Assembly: GCF_029962835.1 (NCBI RefSeq)
Contig: NC_080582.1
Span: 24,126,032 to 24,190,031, forward strand
DNA: 64,000 nt
Direction: 5' to 3'
DNA from: Magnolia sinica
Lineage: Eukaryota; Streptophyta; Magnoliopsida; Magnoliales; Magnoliaceae
A program made the translations under genes and the position numbers. This document shows positions 45,701 through 57,274 of this stretch, in pieces. Below the pieces are notes generated by a model. The model had not been told where the DNA came from. It saw only the letters and a program-made list of their open reading frames with translations, and ran no database searches. Each line of letters starts with the position of its first letter. Position 1 is the first letter of the stretch.

Positions 45701-46228
45701 AGGCATGTGTCTCTTATAGAATGTTTGCGCATACTGATACCGCTTGTATTTGTGGAGTATGAGACATATCAGGACACTTTTATTATTCTTATGAATCACT
45801 TGAATCATTGTAAACTTTAAAGGATAACCACCACTATGAGTTGGGCATTGACCCTCTCTAACCATACAAACATTGTAAGTGAAGCACAAACCAAAGATGC
45901 GGACATTGATCATTCTATGGAAGATTATTCAGAATAAATGAGAAGGATAACATTATATTTAGATTTATTTTCTGTTGCACACAATGATAATGTAATAAAC
46001 TCACATTCGAGAGGGCATTAGATAGTTAACTTAAATTTTATGCCTTGATGGAATAAGAAGTACAATCGGTTTTATTCTTGTGATTGGGTACCTTCGTAAA
46101 TGTAACCGGATGTAATTTACATAAAAAAATAAGGTGCAATTTTGAAGCATCTAATTTTTACATTAATAACATCTGGAGTTCTCGAGCACAAGTATGTATT
46201 CTGGTTGCGAAAATTTCGGGGCATTACA
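42738..46228 (+). mobile_element. Long LTR-bounded unit (3.5 kb, probable solo LTR of a Gypsy element) with 5-bp duplication
   Basis: Starts TATAACACCCCATAC (expected TG mutated to TA) and ends TTTCGGGGCATTACA. Flanked by TTTGA at 42733-42737 and 46229-46233. A TATA box TATATAAA at 44602-44609 lies about 1.86 kb in, followed by an AG-rich leader (44640-44690: 'gagaatcagagaaagagacc'). This gives a U3-R-U5 layout like the 34416-37860 unit in reverse. No pol domains. The small open frames are not convincing. Confidence 0.7.
44602..44609 (+). promoter_or_regulatory. Putative LTR TATA box
   Basis: TATATAAA in a GC-poor context, about 30 bp upstream of a purine-rich leader. Inferred from position within the LTR only. 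Confidence 0.4.
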
Positions 46229-46533
46229 TTTGATGTCATCGAAGTATCGATGACATCGATAAAAGGGCGCGTGCTCAGAGTATTTTTCACTTTCATTTTT
46301 TATTTTCTCTTCTCCTGCGCTGTTCGTTTCTCCCACGCCTCTCCTTTCCTTCATATCATTGATTTGGTAAAGAAATCGCTCGGGTATCCTAGATTTTGCT
46401 CATTCTTCGGTGGTAAGACAGTTGTATGTTAGTATTTTGTCATATCTTTTAATTTCCTATCGATTCCATCTATTCGTTATGTATTTTCTATTTAGTGTGT
46501 CTTATTTTTTCTTTGAATTCTCACTGTTCTATC

Positions 46534-47760
46534 ATGCCCAAGGACAAGGGTAAGGCTCCAACCATAGGGGAGTCATCTAGACCCACACGGGTCAAGAAAC
46601 TTGCCCCACGGTGGGCTAAATGGGCGAGGTGACAAACTTCGTCACTCTCGCCGTCTCGAATACCATCACGGAGTGAGAATCTCTCGATTACTCCACCGCG
46701 ACCCATAAACAAATGTTAGACAAATATAAGGGTCATAAAGTGATTTTAGAGAGAAGTGTGGAGCTATCATGTGTCCAACCCTTTGGCATCGATTCGATGC
46801 TAGCAACCATAGGGTGGGAAAATTTTTCTGAAATTTGGGAGAATGACATGGTCCAACCAAGTATATGAATTTTTGTCTCATTGTTGTAATCCCCGAATTG
46901 ACCCCCTTTCATAGAAGTCAAGGTCAGACAATTAATTGTAAAGATTACACCCAGTCGCATTGCAACCCTCCTTGGAGTCTCTTTGTCCAATGGTGTGCTG
47001 CCTAGCCATGACTTAGCTTCTCTTGTCGTTCGGGCCACGATGACCAAATGCCTTTGTAACGGGAGAGATGAGCCATGGGTTTATGGCAACACGCTGCATT
47101 CCCCACACATAAGCATTCAATATTGTGTCCTCCACTTTATCATCTCCACTAATGTTTACCCTATGGTCACAAACAGGGTAGATCTCACCTCATTTATGGT
47201 AGACATTATTTATAATGTCGTGACTGGTATCTATCTCTGTCTCCAATATGTCATTCTCTATCAGATAGCATTACTGATTAGGGGGAGTCATGTTACACGT
47301 CTTTCATTCAGTCACCTTATTTATTTGCTCACACGGGAGTGAGGTTTTCTACCTACCTCCGATACACCTGTACAAACGCCACGGGTCACTTAGCATAATG
47401 TTAGGAAGATATAGTTGCCGCCACTACCCCTAGCTCCATCGGTGACTGACGGTCTAGATGTGGCCACTATAGAGGTTGGACAGACCAATGATGGTGCGAT
47501 CAACAGGGCGAGCTATCGGTTCAACCCACAATGGAATCTGTGGCAACACAACGATACATGCCCCATCGTTGATCAGACATGGAAGGGGGGTGACTCTCCT
47601 GGTTGGAGCAGATGGTCTAGTCACTCCAGCGCACTACCCAAGACATCGTTGCCCTCCTATCTTGTCTCTGGGACGATGCCATTCCACCAGGGTCCGGACC
47701 AGATAGTTAGTTATTATCAGTTTAGGGCGTGCTTAGTTTCGGTTTGACCATCTCGGTCAT
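46534..47760 (+). pseudogene. Retroelement ORF resembling the 'putative plant transposon protein' family (broken)
   Basis: Starts at ATG 46534 with the basic head MPKDKGKAPTIGESSRPTRV, stopped by TGA after 32 codons. In another frame the sequence is coherent from about 46690 to 47740 with a few stops: LDKYKGHKVILERS...GIDSMLATIGWENFSEIW, then ITPSRIATLLGVS near 46945, VLHFIISTNVYPMVTNRVDL near 47130, IYLCLQYVILYQIALLIRGS near 47235, and a Trp/Ser/Gln-rich tail. This order matches, from memory, the plant-specific transposon-associated domain I know as PF20167. It lies between a Copia RNase H remnant and a polypurine tract plus LTR, so it may be a third ORF of that Copia element, as SIRE elements carry. 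Function unknown. An alternative is the gag-like ORF of a non-autonomous element. Confidence 0.5.
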
Positions 47761-48248
47761 GAGTATTTATTTGGATGCACTGAGATGGGATTGCATGTAT
47801 TTGACAATATAGTTATATTTGTTTACATGAATGGATGTTATGGTTGTTGCGATATTGGTATACTCTTTGGATATTTTATATTGGTCATCTTTGGCTATCT
47901 TCGATGGATGATCTTGTGATGGTTATTCATGCCTTCTCCATAATTGGTTTTATGATTATTGTTTCTTCCCTCTGAATGTTATATCATGATTATATTTTCA
48001 ACTATCAGTGATCATTTATATTTGAACTAACATCCTTTGCCAATCATTAACAAAAATGGGGGAGAAACATACTCCCACCATATGTTTCGTTTATCTTTTT
48101 GGAAATAATGGTGTTACAGGAAGTTAAGGGGAGTATCAAAGAAGTCAAGTCAGTCATATCTTGTGTTGAATGTAAATCAGTGTAAAATTTATTTCAAAGA
48201 TATGTAAATCAAGTTGTATAGGATTTTTTAGGTTTTGTCACTTAATTG

Positions 48249-48262
48249 GCAAAGGGGGAGAT
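48249..48262 (+). promoter_or_regulatory. Polypurine tract of a Copia element
   Basis: GGCAAAGGGGGAGATT, the classical Copia plus-strand primer sequence, immediately before the LTR that starts at about 48261. Confidence 0.8.
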
Positions 48263-50199
48263 TAAAAGTGCCCTAGTTTATTAATTAGTGTGAATTAACA
48301 GTCTTAGACTCGAGTGAACCCCGAGAAAAATAAAGATTGAAGACTTAAAGGGTTGAAGTCATTTGATTCAAGACAAGGTAAGAAAGTCACAAGACCTCAT
48401 CAAACCCTATACCAAAACCCTCAATCATAGCATATATACCTAGCCAATATCACCTAGGAAAAACTATCTTCAAGTATGCTAAAAAACGTATGAGGGTTGA
48501 TGTTTGAGTTAAAAATCAAACTCTAAAAATAGACATTTTCGATGTCATCGAACTGCCTTCGATGACATCAAAGGCAGCTCGATGGGATCAAGCTTAAATG
48601 TCTAATTGTCCAGCAAGAAATCAAGATTAAACTGGATTTTTACAATGGCATCGAAGAAATCTTCGATGACATTGAACATAACTTCTATGACATTGAAAAA
48701 GAGCATCATTTGTCCAGCAAAGCAACTAAGAAAAATCTGAATTTTTATGATGGCATCGAAGCCAGTTTGATGGCATCGAACTTAAACTTCGATAACATTA
48801 AACTTAATTTCGATGACATCAAAGATGTGCTCAAACTATCCAGCAAGAAATCATATAAATTCTAGATTTTTACGATGGCATCAAACTAGCTTTCAATGAC
48901 ATTGAAGGAATTTTTGATGACATCGAAGGTAACTTTGATGGCATCGAAATTGGACCCCAAATTGTCCAACAACCTCAGGTCAGAAAATCAGATTTTTATG
49001 ATGATATCGAGCCAGCCTTCAATGACATCGAACGACTTCTTTAATGACATTGAAGGCCACTTGATGACATCAACAAAAACTGTCCAGCAACAATTTGAAT
49101 ATTATGCTGATTTTAGTGATGACATTGAAGGGTTTGATGACATCGAACCTGACAGTTTTCTGCTCATTTTTTGACCGTTGGAAATCTTTTCTATATATTT
49201 GTGTGAGGTTTTTCTTAATAATTTAGTGAGTTATTGAGAGAGCTTCGTGAGAGTTAATACCCATTTTCTCAAGATCTCTTTCTTTATGAAGTTCATCATT
49301 CAATCTTTATCTTAAAGGCAATCATTGATACATTCAAAGCTTGGATTGAATAATTAACTCCAACATTTATTAATGCTCTAGCAACCTTTTTAATTGAAAA
49401 ATTTGTATGCTAGGAAGCATTAAATGCCCAACCACGGGGATCTTACTAATTCTTAAAGACCCATCAATACCTAGTTAGGATTCACCAAACCCTTGACCCA
49501 TTAACCTCAACATATATAACGTAGCATCATCCTATGGTTGTGGTACAATGGAGATGAAGTCCTTCATCATTCAAGAAGATCTTCATGAAGTGCTTAATGG
49601 GGCTCACTCACTTTTAAGTAAGTACGAAGAGTAAGTACAAATAGTCCATTTGTGTCTGAAAACCATTCCTTATATAGATTTGGATTTACGAGTTTGAACT
49701 TCCAAACTCGACGAATCCTTGTGTAGGCCTTCGACGGAAAGTACGTTTTGTTGTCCCTATATAGGACTTCTCAAGTTCTTGTGTAGGGCTTAATAAGATC
49801 TTGTATAGGCCATCGAGGGATGGAAAACATTGACCTTGTGTACGTAGGTTGTGAAGGTTTATGATGAACCTCATTTAAAAATATTTGAATAGTGTAATCT
49901 GACATACTCTAGGAGAGAGAGGGTCAGTCGGGAATGGAGTAGGTACGTAGCCGAACCACTATATATTGTGTGCATTGTGGTGAATGATTTAATTTCTTAT
50001 TTGTGATGTTTGGCTAAACACTATACTATATTTATTTTCTGTAGCAAACATGTTTGTCAAAATTCATGAATGATGTGTTTCACTGATTAGACTTTATTTA
50101 TGCACTTCTTCTCACTTAGAATTCTTTACTTGTGGATTTAGAAGTATAGTTTAAATAAAATTTGAAAAGTCCTATTCACCCCCTCTAAGAGATTAGACA
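48261..50199 (+). repeat. Copia 3' LTR (about 1.9 kb) with TCGATG palindrome array
   Basis: Follows the polypurine tract and ends near CTATTCACCCCCTCTAAGAG, a typical Copia LTR terminus (CCTATTCACCCCCTCT). The U3 part (48540-49150) holds about 20 short palindromes of type TTCGATGxCATCGAA, spaced by 'tgtccagcaa-aatca' words in four or more diverged units of about 100-130 bp. The downstream part (49200-50199) has the expected R/U5-like AT-rich character. Confidence 0.7.
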
Positions 50200-50969
50200 T
50201 ATCTTCAAGCTTCACTTGTAGTGGTAAAGCCGCAATTTGACATAGAGGTTTAGAATTAAGGATTTGATCATGAAATCACCTAAACTTCAATTACACCAAA
50301 AACTCATCCCGATGTCATTGAACTGAATGCCCTATATATAAAGTTCAAGCTCCAACGATAATAAAATGGGCAAAAAATGGCTATGTCGATGGAATCGAGT
50401 AAGCCTTCTATGTCATCGAGAAAATCAAGTTTCTAGTTAAAATGTTGTTGGATCGTTTACACACTTCTATCCGATGCCGTCGAGTGGTCTTTGATAGCAT
50501 CAAAGGGACCATTCAATGGGTCCTCGATGCCATTGAGAAACTTCAATAAAAAATCACTATCTGCTAGATAGATTTGAGTTACCAACTCGATACCATCAAA
50601 GGGATCTTCGATGCCATCGAAGACCGTTGAGGACTACTCGAAGAAATTAAGCACCACTCGAAAAACTGTTATTTTGGGCATATAATTGCACAACAACTTT
50701 ACACTTTTTTTGCCCTTATCAAATTCAAATTAAACTTTTAAGGCTAAGGGATGATCAACAATGTTTATTTATAGGGTTATGATCATTTAGAGGTTCAAGG
50801 GTTAAGGTCACCATGACACATCGTTTACCTATTCTTTGCTCGTTGATGCTCATGTCCTCTTGTGTTTTTGATCTTTAGCTTTCAAGGGCTCAACCAAGTA
50901 CATGACACATGGATTCATGTAATTGACAAATAAGATGCACAAATCAGTGCACTAACAGTTAGAAGGTCG
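50200..50969 (-). repeat. Copia LTR fragment, inverted relative to 41048
   Basis: On the minus strand begins TGTTAGTGCACTGATTTGTG at 50969 and parallels 41048-41640 ('gtgccttaa', 'aacacaagaggac', 'gcatcaa-gagcaaa'). Palindromes of type CGATGGCATCGA lie at 50290-50640. The end of the LTR abuts 50199. Confidence 0.6.
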
Positions 50970-53900
50970 ACTAGACTGGCATACTATTTGATTATTTTGT
51001 TAGCTTTGACACGTAAAAGTGACTGACAAACCCACATTAGGAGGAAAGCACAGTACTCCTGATGGCTAACCTCTCCCTTAGTTTTACAGTCCCATTCCAT
51101 GAATATGGTATACGATGAACGCATACCGCCAACATCGAATGAAGGTTTGTCAGGGACATATCGTGGATAGAATTGGTAGCATGATGGGAGAAGAGATGTT
51201 AAAGCAAGACATCCATGATGGTCAGACTCATAGGGCCACATCGGAAGTGAAAAGAGTTGGTCGAACTACTCTAAAAGCAAGATATCGCAAGATTAAGAGT
51301 AGGATTGAGCTTAATTTTGTAGGTCAACAAATGAATGCATTTGGCTATGCTAATCTCAATCCATTGAATGAGAAAATTTTCTTAGACGCGTTGGTACCAT
51401 GTACCCACTCCTCAACATGTTTTGACCATAATTGATGAATTTTATCCACTTCCCAGTATTTCCAATTAAAGGACTCATAAGAAATTAAAAATCATTCTTT
51501 CTTATTGAATGGAAAGAATCGACAATATCAGAAAGATTGGGAGAAGAGTTAGGATTAAAAGAGGACTGAGGTATAAGGTAGAATCAGAATCAAATTAGAA
51601 TATTACATCCGTGAAAGCAAGAGGGAGAAGTAATGAAAGAAGAAGTTAGTGATGTTCAAATTTTAGAAAGCTTTGATTTCTTTGGAGCCATGACAACAGG
51701 TAGTGAAGAGGAAAATTAGGGTTTAAAGAGAAAGAAGGACAAAGTAGAGATGAATAAGGAATACGAGATAGCGAATATAATGCCACCACATGCGTTGCAT
51801 TAATTGCTCCATGATTATTATAATGAATTCCAAGGCAACATTTATTTTAGAGATACGGAAACGTATTCTCTATGTGACATGTAATATTTCATGATAGAAA
51901 GAATAAAAGGGATAACAATGTTGTTTGTTATCTAAGAAGTAGAGAGATTAATGCATGACCAGTCCATTAATGCAAGACCACATTTCTAGCCATTCTTTGT
52001 TGAATAGTCAGAAATGTGAAGGGACAATGTTTGTACTAAAATTCTTACGATCTCGATAAATGGTGTAAATTAAATCACATGGCACAAAAGATATTTAAGA
52101 AGTATGCGTTAGGGATTTGGCGATTGGCACATCTTTTTAAGGGCGTTTCGGCATTTTAGTTTTCTTCGAATAAAGAAGAGCAATTGTTCCAACCATGTTA
52201 GCTTTAAAACACTTTCTAAGCTTACAATGAGGATAAGATCTTGATCGATGAAATGTAATTGCTATTTTCCCAGTCGGTTGCATGCGAAGGTGCCACATGG
52301 ATGGGCAATTGTTCTTCTATCTCTTTGAGAAAGCTATAAATAGCGAAAGCAGAACTAGAGCAAAGGACCCCTCTTTGAATTTAAAACCTAATTATAGATC
52401 TAATGCAATGTTGTATATCTAGGTTTAGTTCTCCCTGCTTAGTCGCAACAGACTCTTGGTGTAGATCTAGTCTCAGTTTATCCCTACACATACGTCGGAC
52501 TAACTCATGGTCATAATAAATAGCTGTAATTCCTTTCCATTTGTACATGCGTGATAGATCTGAAGGAAGACCTTAGCTTAGGAACATGTCTGCCTATGCT
52601 CATATGATGGGCCGACCTTACTTGTAATCTATAGCATTACCTTTGTCTTGCTCATCGGCACACTGCTCTTGGAAGCACCTTGCTACTCTTAGTTAGATTG
52701 GTGATTCCATTGTAGTGGTAATCATATGCATTTTTCAGCATCCATTTCTATCTAATTTTTCTGTTTCAACCATACAATTGTAGCACCTTTGAAAGTTCTT
52801 AAATTTTCAAGGCAAAAAAGATTCCATTAGAGGAAGAGCCCCAACCTTTGGTAATCGCTTGAGTAACGAGCATGCGACAGTTGATCACTGAATAAATAAA
52901 TAGTCGAGCCAACAACCGAACCTCGCTCTATCTCGACTCCAGGGGTTGGTGGTCATGGTTTAAATCGGACCCAACTGGTTCTAGCACGCCCGCAATCCAC
53001 ACACCATTCCTTGTGGCCAAATTCGAGACTAACACATTCATTTTTTCTTTTATTTCTTGTTTCTATCCGGTAAACAATTGGGTGATGATGGATCGCCTAT
53101 GTTTAGTCCCTCACCATCTTGAGTTGGACACACATCATTTATCATTCATTCATTTTAATTTTCTTTTTGTCTCATCTCTCTTAAGTAAACAAGTATTGGC
53201 AAATTGCATGTGTTCGATCTCTCAATCCTAATTTTGAGTCGGACATCAATCATTTCATTTCCTGGTATATACATAAATGTCTGATTAATCAATCCCTTGA
53301 AATAATAAATTTTATAAAGTATAGACCATACTCACCTGTGGGCAAAGAGTACCTAATGCTTTCCTTCTTGGTCACTGAGGTCTCTTACTCAGAATCCAAG
53401 GTCATAGATAATGTGTCATTACAAAATAGATCTTTGAATCCTTTGATGTCTAAAAAATTTGCAGAGTTTAGCTAACTATGAAATTCTGAGTTATTAGCCA
53501 GTTGCAAGTCAAATGAAATATCCTAAGTGCAACCACATAACCCTAACGTTCAACGTTCACGGAATGATGACTCCTTTGGAAATTTACTAGCTTCACTGAA
53601 TGCAACCCAATTCAAAATGTGGAATTCAATGAATTTTAGGAGATTCTAACTCTAGCTTCCTAAATATCTTCAATCATACTTCCAATACCCAAAAAACAGT
53701 AAAGAGAGGAAAAAAAGAAAAAGAAAAGAAAAAAAAGATTGAAAAGAATGAGTGAAAAGAGAAAGAAGAGAGAAGAAGAAAGTTGAGACAGAATCTTTGT
53801 GCCTGCTAGCACTTCCTGAGCCAGACAACTTCTTAAAGTTGCTATTACTTCACACTGCAGTCCCATCTACACTAGATCTCAAGCAACCATGTCAACTCTC

Positions 53901-54300
53901 AAAGAAGAGCCCATGAGTCTGCCAACACCCAAATCATCAGAGTTCTTGCCGAAAAATTCAGTAAACCCTACACCCACCCTATCCATGTATGAAAGATGTA
54001 GGAAAACAGAGACCTAGCGAAAAACAGAGCTGGTGGCTAGTATTGTTTGAGAAGAATCACTTGGAATCCACCTCCGGGTTTTAGTTCATTATAAACTTCT
54101 TGGACCAATGCTAGGTGTATAGCTCTAACGCTATATGCATAAATATCTATGGGACATGTACAAGTAGAGTGATACCATGGCAGAATAACTATGAGATCGT
54201 ATAGGAGGAATAAAACTTAAAAGCATTTGGATGGACCATAAAACAAAAATTTAATGAAAATCTGGAGGGATGCCTTAGTTTATTGAGAGCCATTGGTATG
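50970..54300. other. Gene-poor stretch, possible LTR at about 52260-53000
   Basis: A 106-codon frame (51115-51435) has no recognised family. 52335-52342 is TATAAATA followed by a leader-like region. 52960-53000 ('ccaactggttctagcacgcc') resembles the end or primer region of Tat/Ogre-type Gypsy LTRs, but I could not confirm boundaries. 53700-53780 is purine-rich low-complexity DNA. No gene is supported. Confidence 0.35.
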
Positions 54301-54319
54301 TACTTGTGACATCTAGTCC

Positions 54320-55660
54320 ATTGATTAGCTTCATGAGCATATGGAGGGATGCAAGCCCAAAAAGTATGCAAATCCAAAGTTCATGTGGGCCACACCAAAG
54401 AAAAAACGATTGAGCAAGTACTACTGAAACTTTGTGGGATACTTTTGGGTATATCTCCTTACGTAGGGGTTGAATGGAATGTAGAGATGATGATATGGCC
54501 CCATGAAGGTGTCAACATTGGGCATTCCAGCCCACCTGAGTTTATGTTGTAGCTCGTTTTTGGGGGTCATGGCTTATCATGACTAACCAATAGATGGAGT
54601 GGACGTGGGCATTCCATCCCACGCTCTGTTCTAGTTCCTTTTTGGAGTCGCGATCTACAATGAGTGGGTGAAACCAATAGATGGAATGGATGTGATAAAT
54701 ACATCACGGTGGTCCCATTAAAGTATCAACGGTGGGTGTTTCCTTCATCCATAGTTTCCATGAGGGTGTTAGGGGCGTTGTAGAAAACCTTAGGATCTAG
54801 CCTCCCAAATTAATAGAATTATATGATAATAAAGCAATGAAATAAATCAAAGCACAAACCACACGACACAAGGAATTTTTACATGGAAAACCCTTAAAGA
54901 GGAAAAAACCAAGGGACCAGTCCAGAATAACAATCCACTATGAAGTAGAACGTTACAATCGATTACAAACACACACCGCTTGGATCAAACCTTCTTCACT
55001 AACGCAGGAGTGGATAAACAATAAGAGAACAAAAGCAAAACACAGAGATCTCACCGATCACGAGGACGTAGAAGCGCTGAGACGTGGACTGCGAAGTAGA
55101 TCACCTCTACGAGCAAAATCTCCCTTCCACAAGCTTCCTCTCTCTCTCTCTCTCTCTCACTCACTCACATACACACACCTTTGATAGCCCTAAACCCTTT
55201 TAGAATACATTTAGGGAACCTTAGAATACCCTTGAATACACTCCGATTCCCCATACATCCCTTTAAATAAATTTAGAAAGAAGTAGAATAGGAATAAGAA
55301 ATAAAAATTACAGAATCTGCGTTTCCGTAAACGAATCTGCATAGACCGTCGATGTCATTGACGACCTTCAATGACAACCTTCGATATTATTTAAGGTCCT
55401 TCGATGATATTGAAAACGGACCAAAATTGTCCAGCGACCAAGGGTGAAAAATCCCGAAAATATTCGATGAGATCGAAGCTGGTTCGATTTCATCAAACCC
55501 AGCAATGAGGAGAAAATCTCCATCAGAGGGTAGCCCACTTGAGTTTTGGTTATCTTTTGTCTCCCAGCCTACCGCAACTGGGAGAAACTGATGGATGGAG
55601 TGGATATAATAAAGGCATCTTGGTGGCCCCATCAAGCATTAACTGTGGGCGTTTTCATAC
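54320..55660. mobile_element. R1-type repeat split by a solo Copia LTR
   Basis: 54320-54766 and 55531-55660 share R1 words ('gatggagtggacgtg', 'aatagatggaatggat-tgataa', 'catcacggtggtcccat') and are separated by the LTR at 54767-55525. The direct GAGGG repeats show the junction. The R1 is itself a degenerate multi-copy form. Confidence 0.5.
54767..55525 (-). mobile_element. Solo Copia LTR with 5-bp target duplication
   Basis: 759 bp from 'tgttaggggcgttgtagaaa' to 'ggagaaaatctccatca', flanked by GAGGG at 54762-54766 and 55526-55530. Related to LTRs 26811-27626 and 39056-39835. Its U3 (55345-55500) has TCGATG/CATCGA palindromes where the 26811 LTR has CGACCGGTCG palindromes. A CT run at about 55137-55158 corresponds to the CT run of the other LTR. 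Formed by LTR-LTR recombination of a full element. Confidence 0.88.
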
Positions 55661-56160
55661 CCCACTATTTGATATGTACGGTTCAAATGAGTGTTTTCAC
55701 CTTATGGACGGAATTGATTACATATACCACATGGAAGATCCTACAGGTTTGCCTGTTTTACACCCCGTGTAAAACAAGTATTGTATGCAATTCGATTCCC
55801 AGTTTTTCAGCCTCTTGTTTCGGATGAGGATTGCCAAATTCACGCGCACCTTTACAGAGCACCACACGTGCTCATTCGAGACATTTGAGCTGTATGTCGG
55901 GATTGCCAAACAATCTCATCTGATCAGTGGCTTTCCATAATAACCGTAGAGAACAAAAACTTGTTAACGATTGAGATCTAATAGGCTACTATGACAAGGC
56001 TCACCTTGTTGACGGTGAGGATGTAATGCAATACATGTAACATTTTGCCCCACAGAGGTCCGGCCTCATACACGTTTGGCACAACAGCTATGGCAAAGGA
56101 TGCCTAATTGAAGCCATATGCCTGACACGTGTCACGCTATTAAGATGGAAGTTGAGATTA
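55660..56160 (-). repeat. Dispersed repeat R2, inverted copy
   Basis: Reverse complement of R2: 'gatcagtggctttccataat', 'ccgtagagaacaaaa', 'gttaacgattgagatct', 'gatgtaatgcaatacatg', and GACACGTGTC at 56124-56133. It has the empty form of the R1 insertion site. The part at 55670-55850 corresponds to 25740-25900 of copy A. Confidence 0.6.
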
Positions 56161-56284
56161 AGCATTTAAAAAATTACTTCGGCGGAAAGGGCCCGAAACT
56201 TCCAAATCTAACACTCTCCTGGCAGGGGATGGAAAACTCTCTCCGTAGGGACTACGAGATCACCCAAACTGTCTATGCGGAATG

Positions 56285-56725
56285 TGACCTGTGGGCCACA
56301 AAATAACATGTGTTTAATCCATGCCGTCCATACACTTTTCTATATAATTTTAGACTATAAACCAAAAATGAGATCGATCCAAGTCCCAGGTGGATCACAC
56401 CGCAGGAAATAGTGGTGATTGAACGCCTACCATTAAAAACTTCTTGCAAGGGCCACAAAAAGTTTTGGATCAAACTGATATTTGTATCTTCCATTCATCC
56501 AGGTTCGTGTGACTTAATAAACAGGTTGGATGACAAATAAACATCACGGTGGGCCGTAGGAAGACTTTAATGGTGGGTGTTCAATCACCACTGTTTTCCT
56601 GTGATGTGGTCCATCTGAGACTTAGATATGCCTCATTTTTGTGATCTCCCCCTTAAATAATGATCCAAAAATGGTGGACGGCATGGATAAAACATATACA
56701 TCATTGTGGGGCCCACAATGTACTG
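56285..56725. mobile_element. R1 foldback element, complete
   Basis: Left 'ctgtgggccaca', 'ttaatccatgccgtccatac'; centre 'ttcatccaggttcgtgtgac'; right 'gtggacggcatggataaaac', 'catcattgtggggcccaca'. The two halves are inverted copies, about 440 bp in all. Confidence 0.65.
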
Positions 56726-56729
56726 TTCA

Positions 56730-57262
56730 GTAGGGACGTAGCCACCGTCAAGGTCAGCATGTAACGGCTAGTTTCCAAGAATCGCTGTAGAATGACTAGG
56801 CGTATGCATAATTGACCTAGCACCACATGAGGATGAACGTGCGTGATATCCATACCGTCCATCATATGATCGGCTCCATTTTTACATGAGAAGCCGAAAA
56901 TGTTTATGATCCTATCTTCATTTAGACGAGCCATCCAATCTATTCACATGATGACTTTTTTCATCAAGAAATACTTTGCAAACATCACAATAATCTGAAG
57001 CTGAGGTGGACAACGATATTACGTGAATTTAGAGGTAGTAGGCACATTTCACATTGTTTTCCTACGGTGAGGCCCACATGGGTTTTGGATCAGCATGACG
57101 TTGAGGATCAAGGTCAACCATGAGGTGGCTCACTTGATGGACGGTTTGGATCCAATCATCAATCATCATAGGTCGTACACCTCCATAAGCGAATGATCAA
57201 TCCCCACGTAGGACTATTCAAGCCTTTCCTTTCAATCGCCTGACACGTGTCGTGCTTTGAAC
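56730..57262 (-). repeat. Dispersed repeat R2-related, inverted
   Basis: Inverse of the 15110-15450 and 18465-18700 blocks: 'ggtgaggcccacatgg', 'tttggatcagcatgac', and G-box palindrome GACACGTGTC at 57242-57251. 56745-56800 corresponds to 18620-18690 in inverse. Confidence 0.55.
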
Positions 57263-57274
57263 TACGAAGTTACG

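Noticed and set aside
51115-51435. 106-codon frame as a candidate gene
   Set aside because: No recognisable domain, no promoter or splice evidence, and surroundings are decayed repeats.
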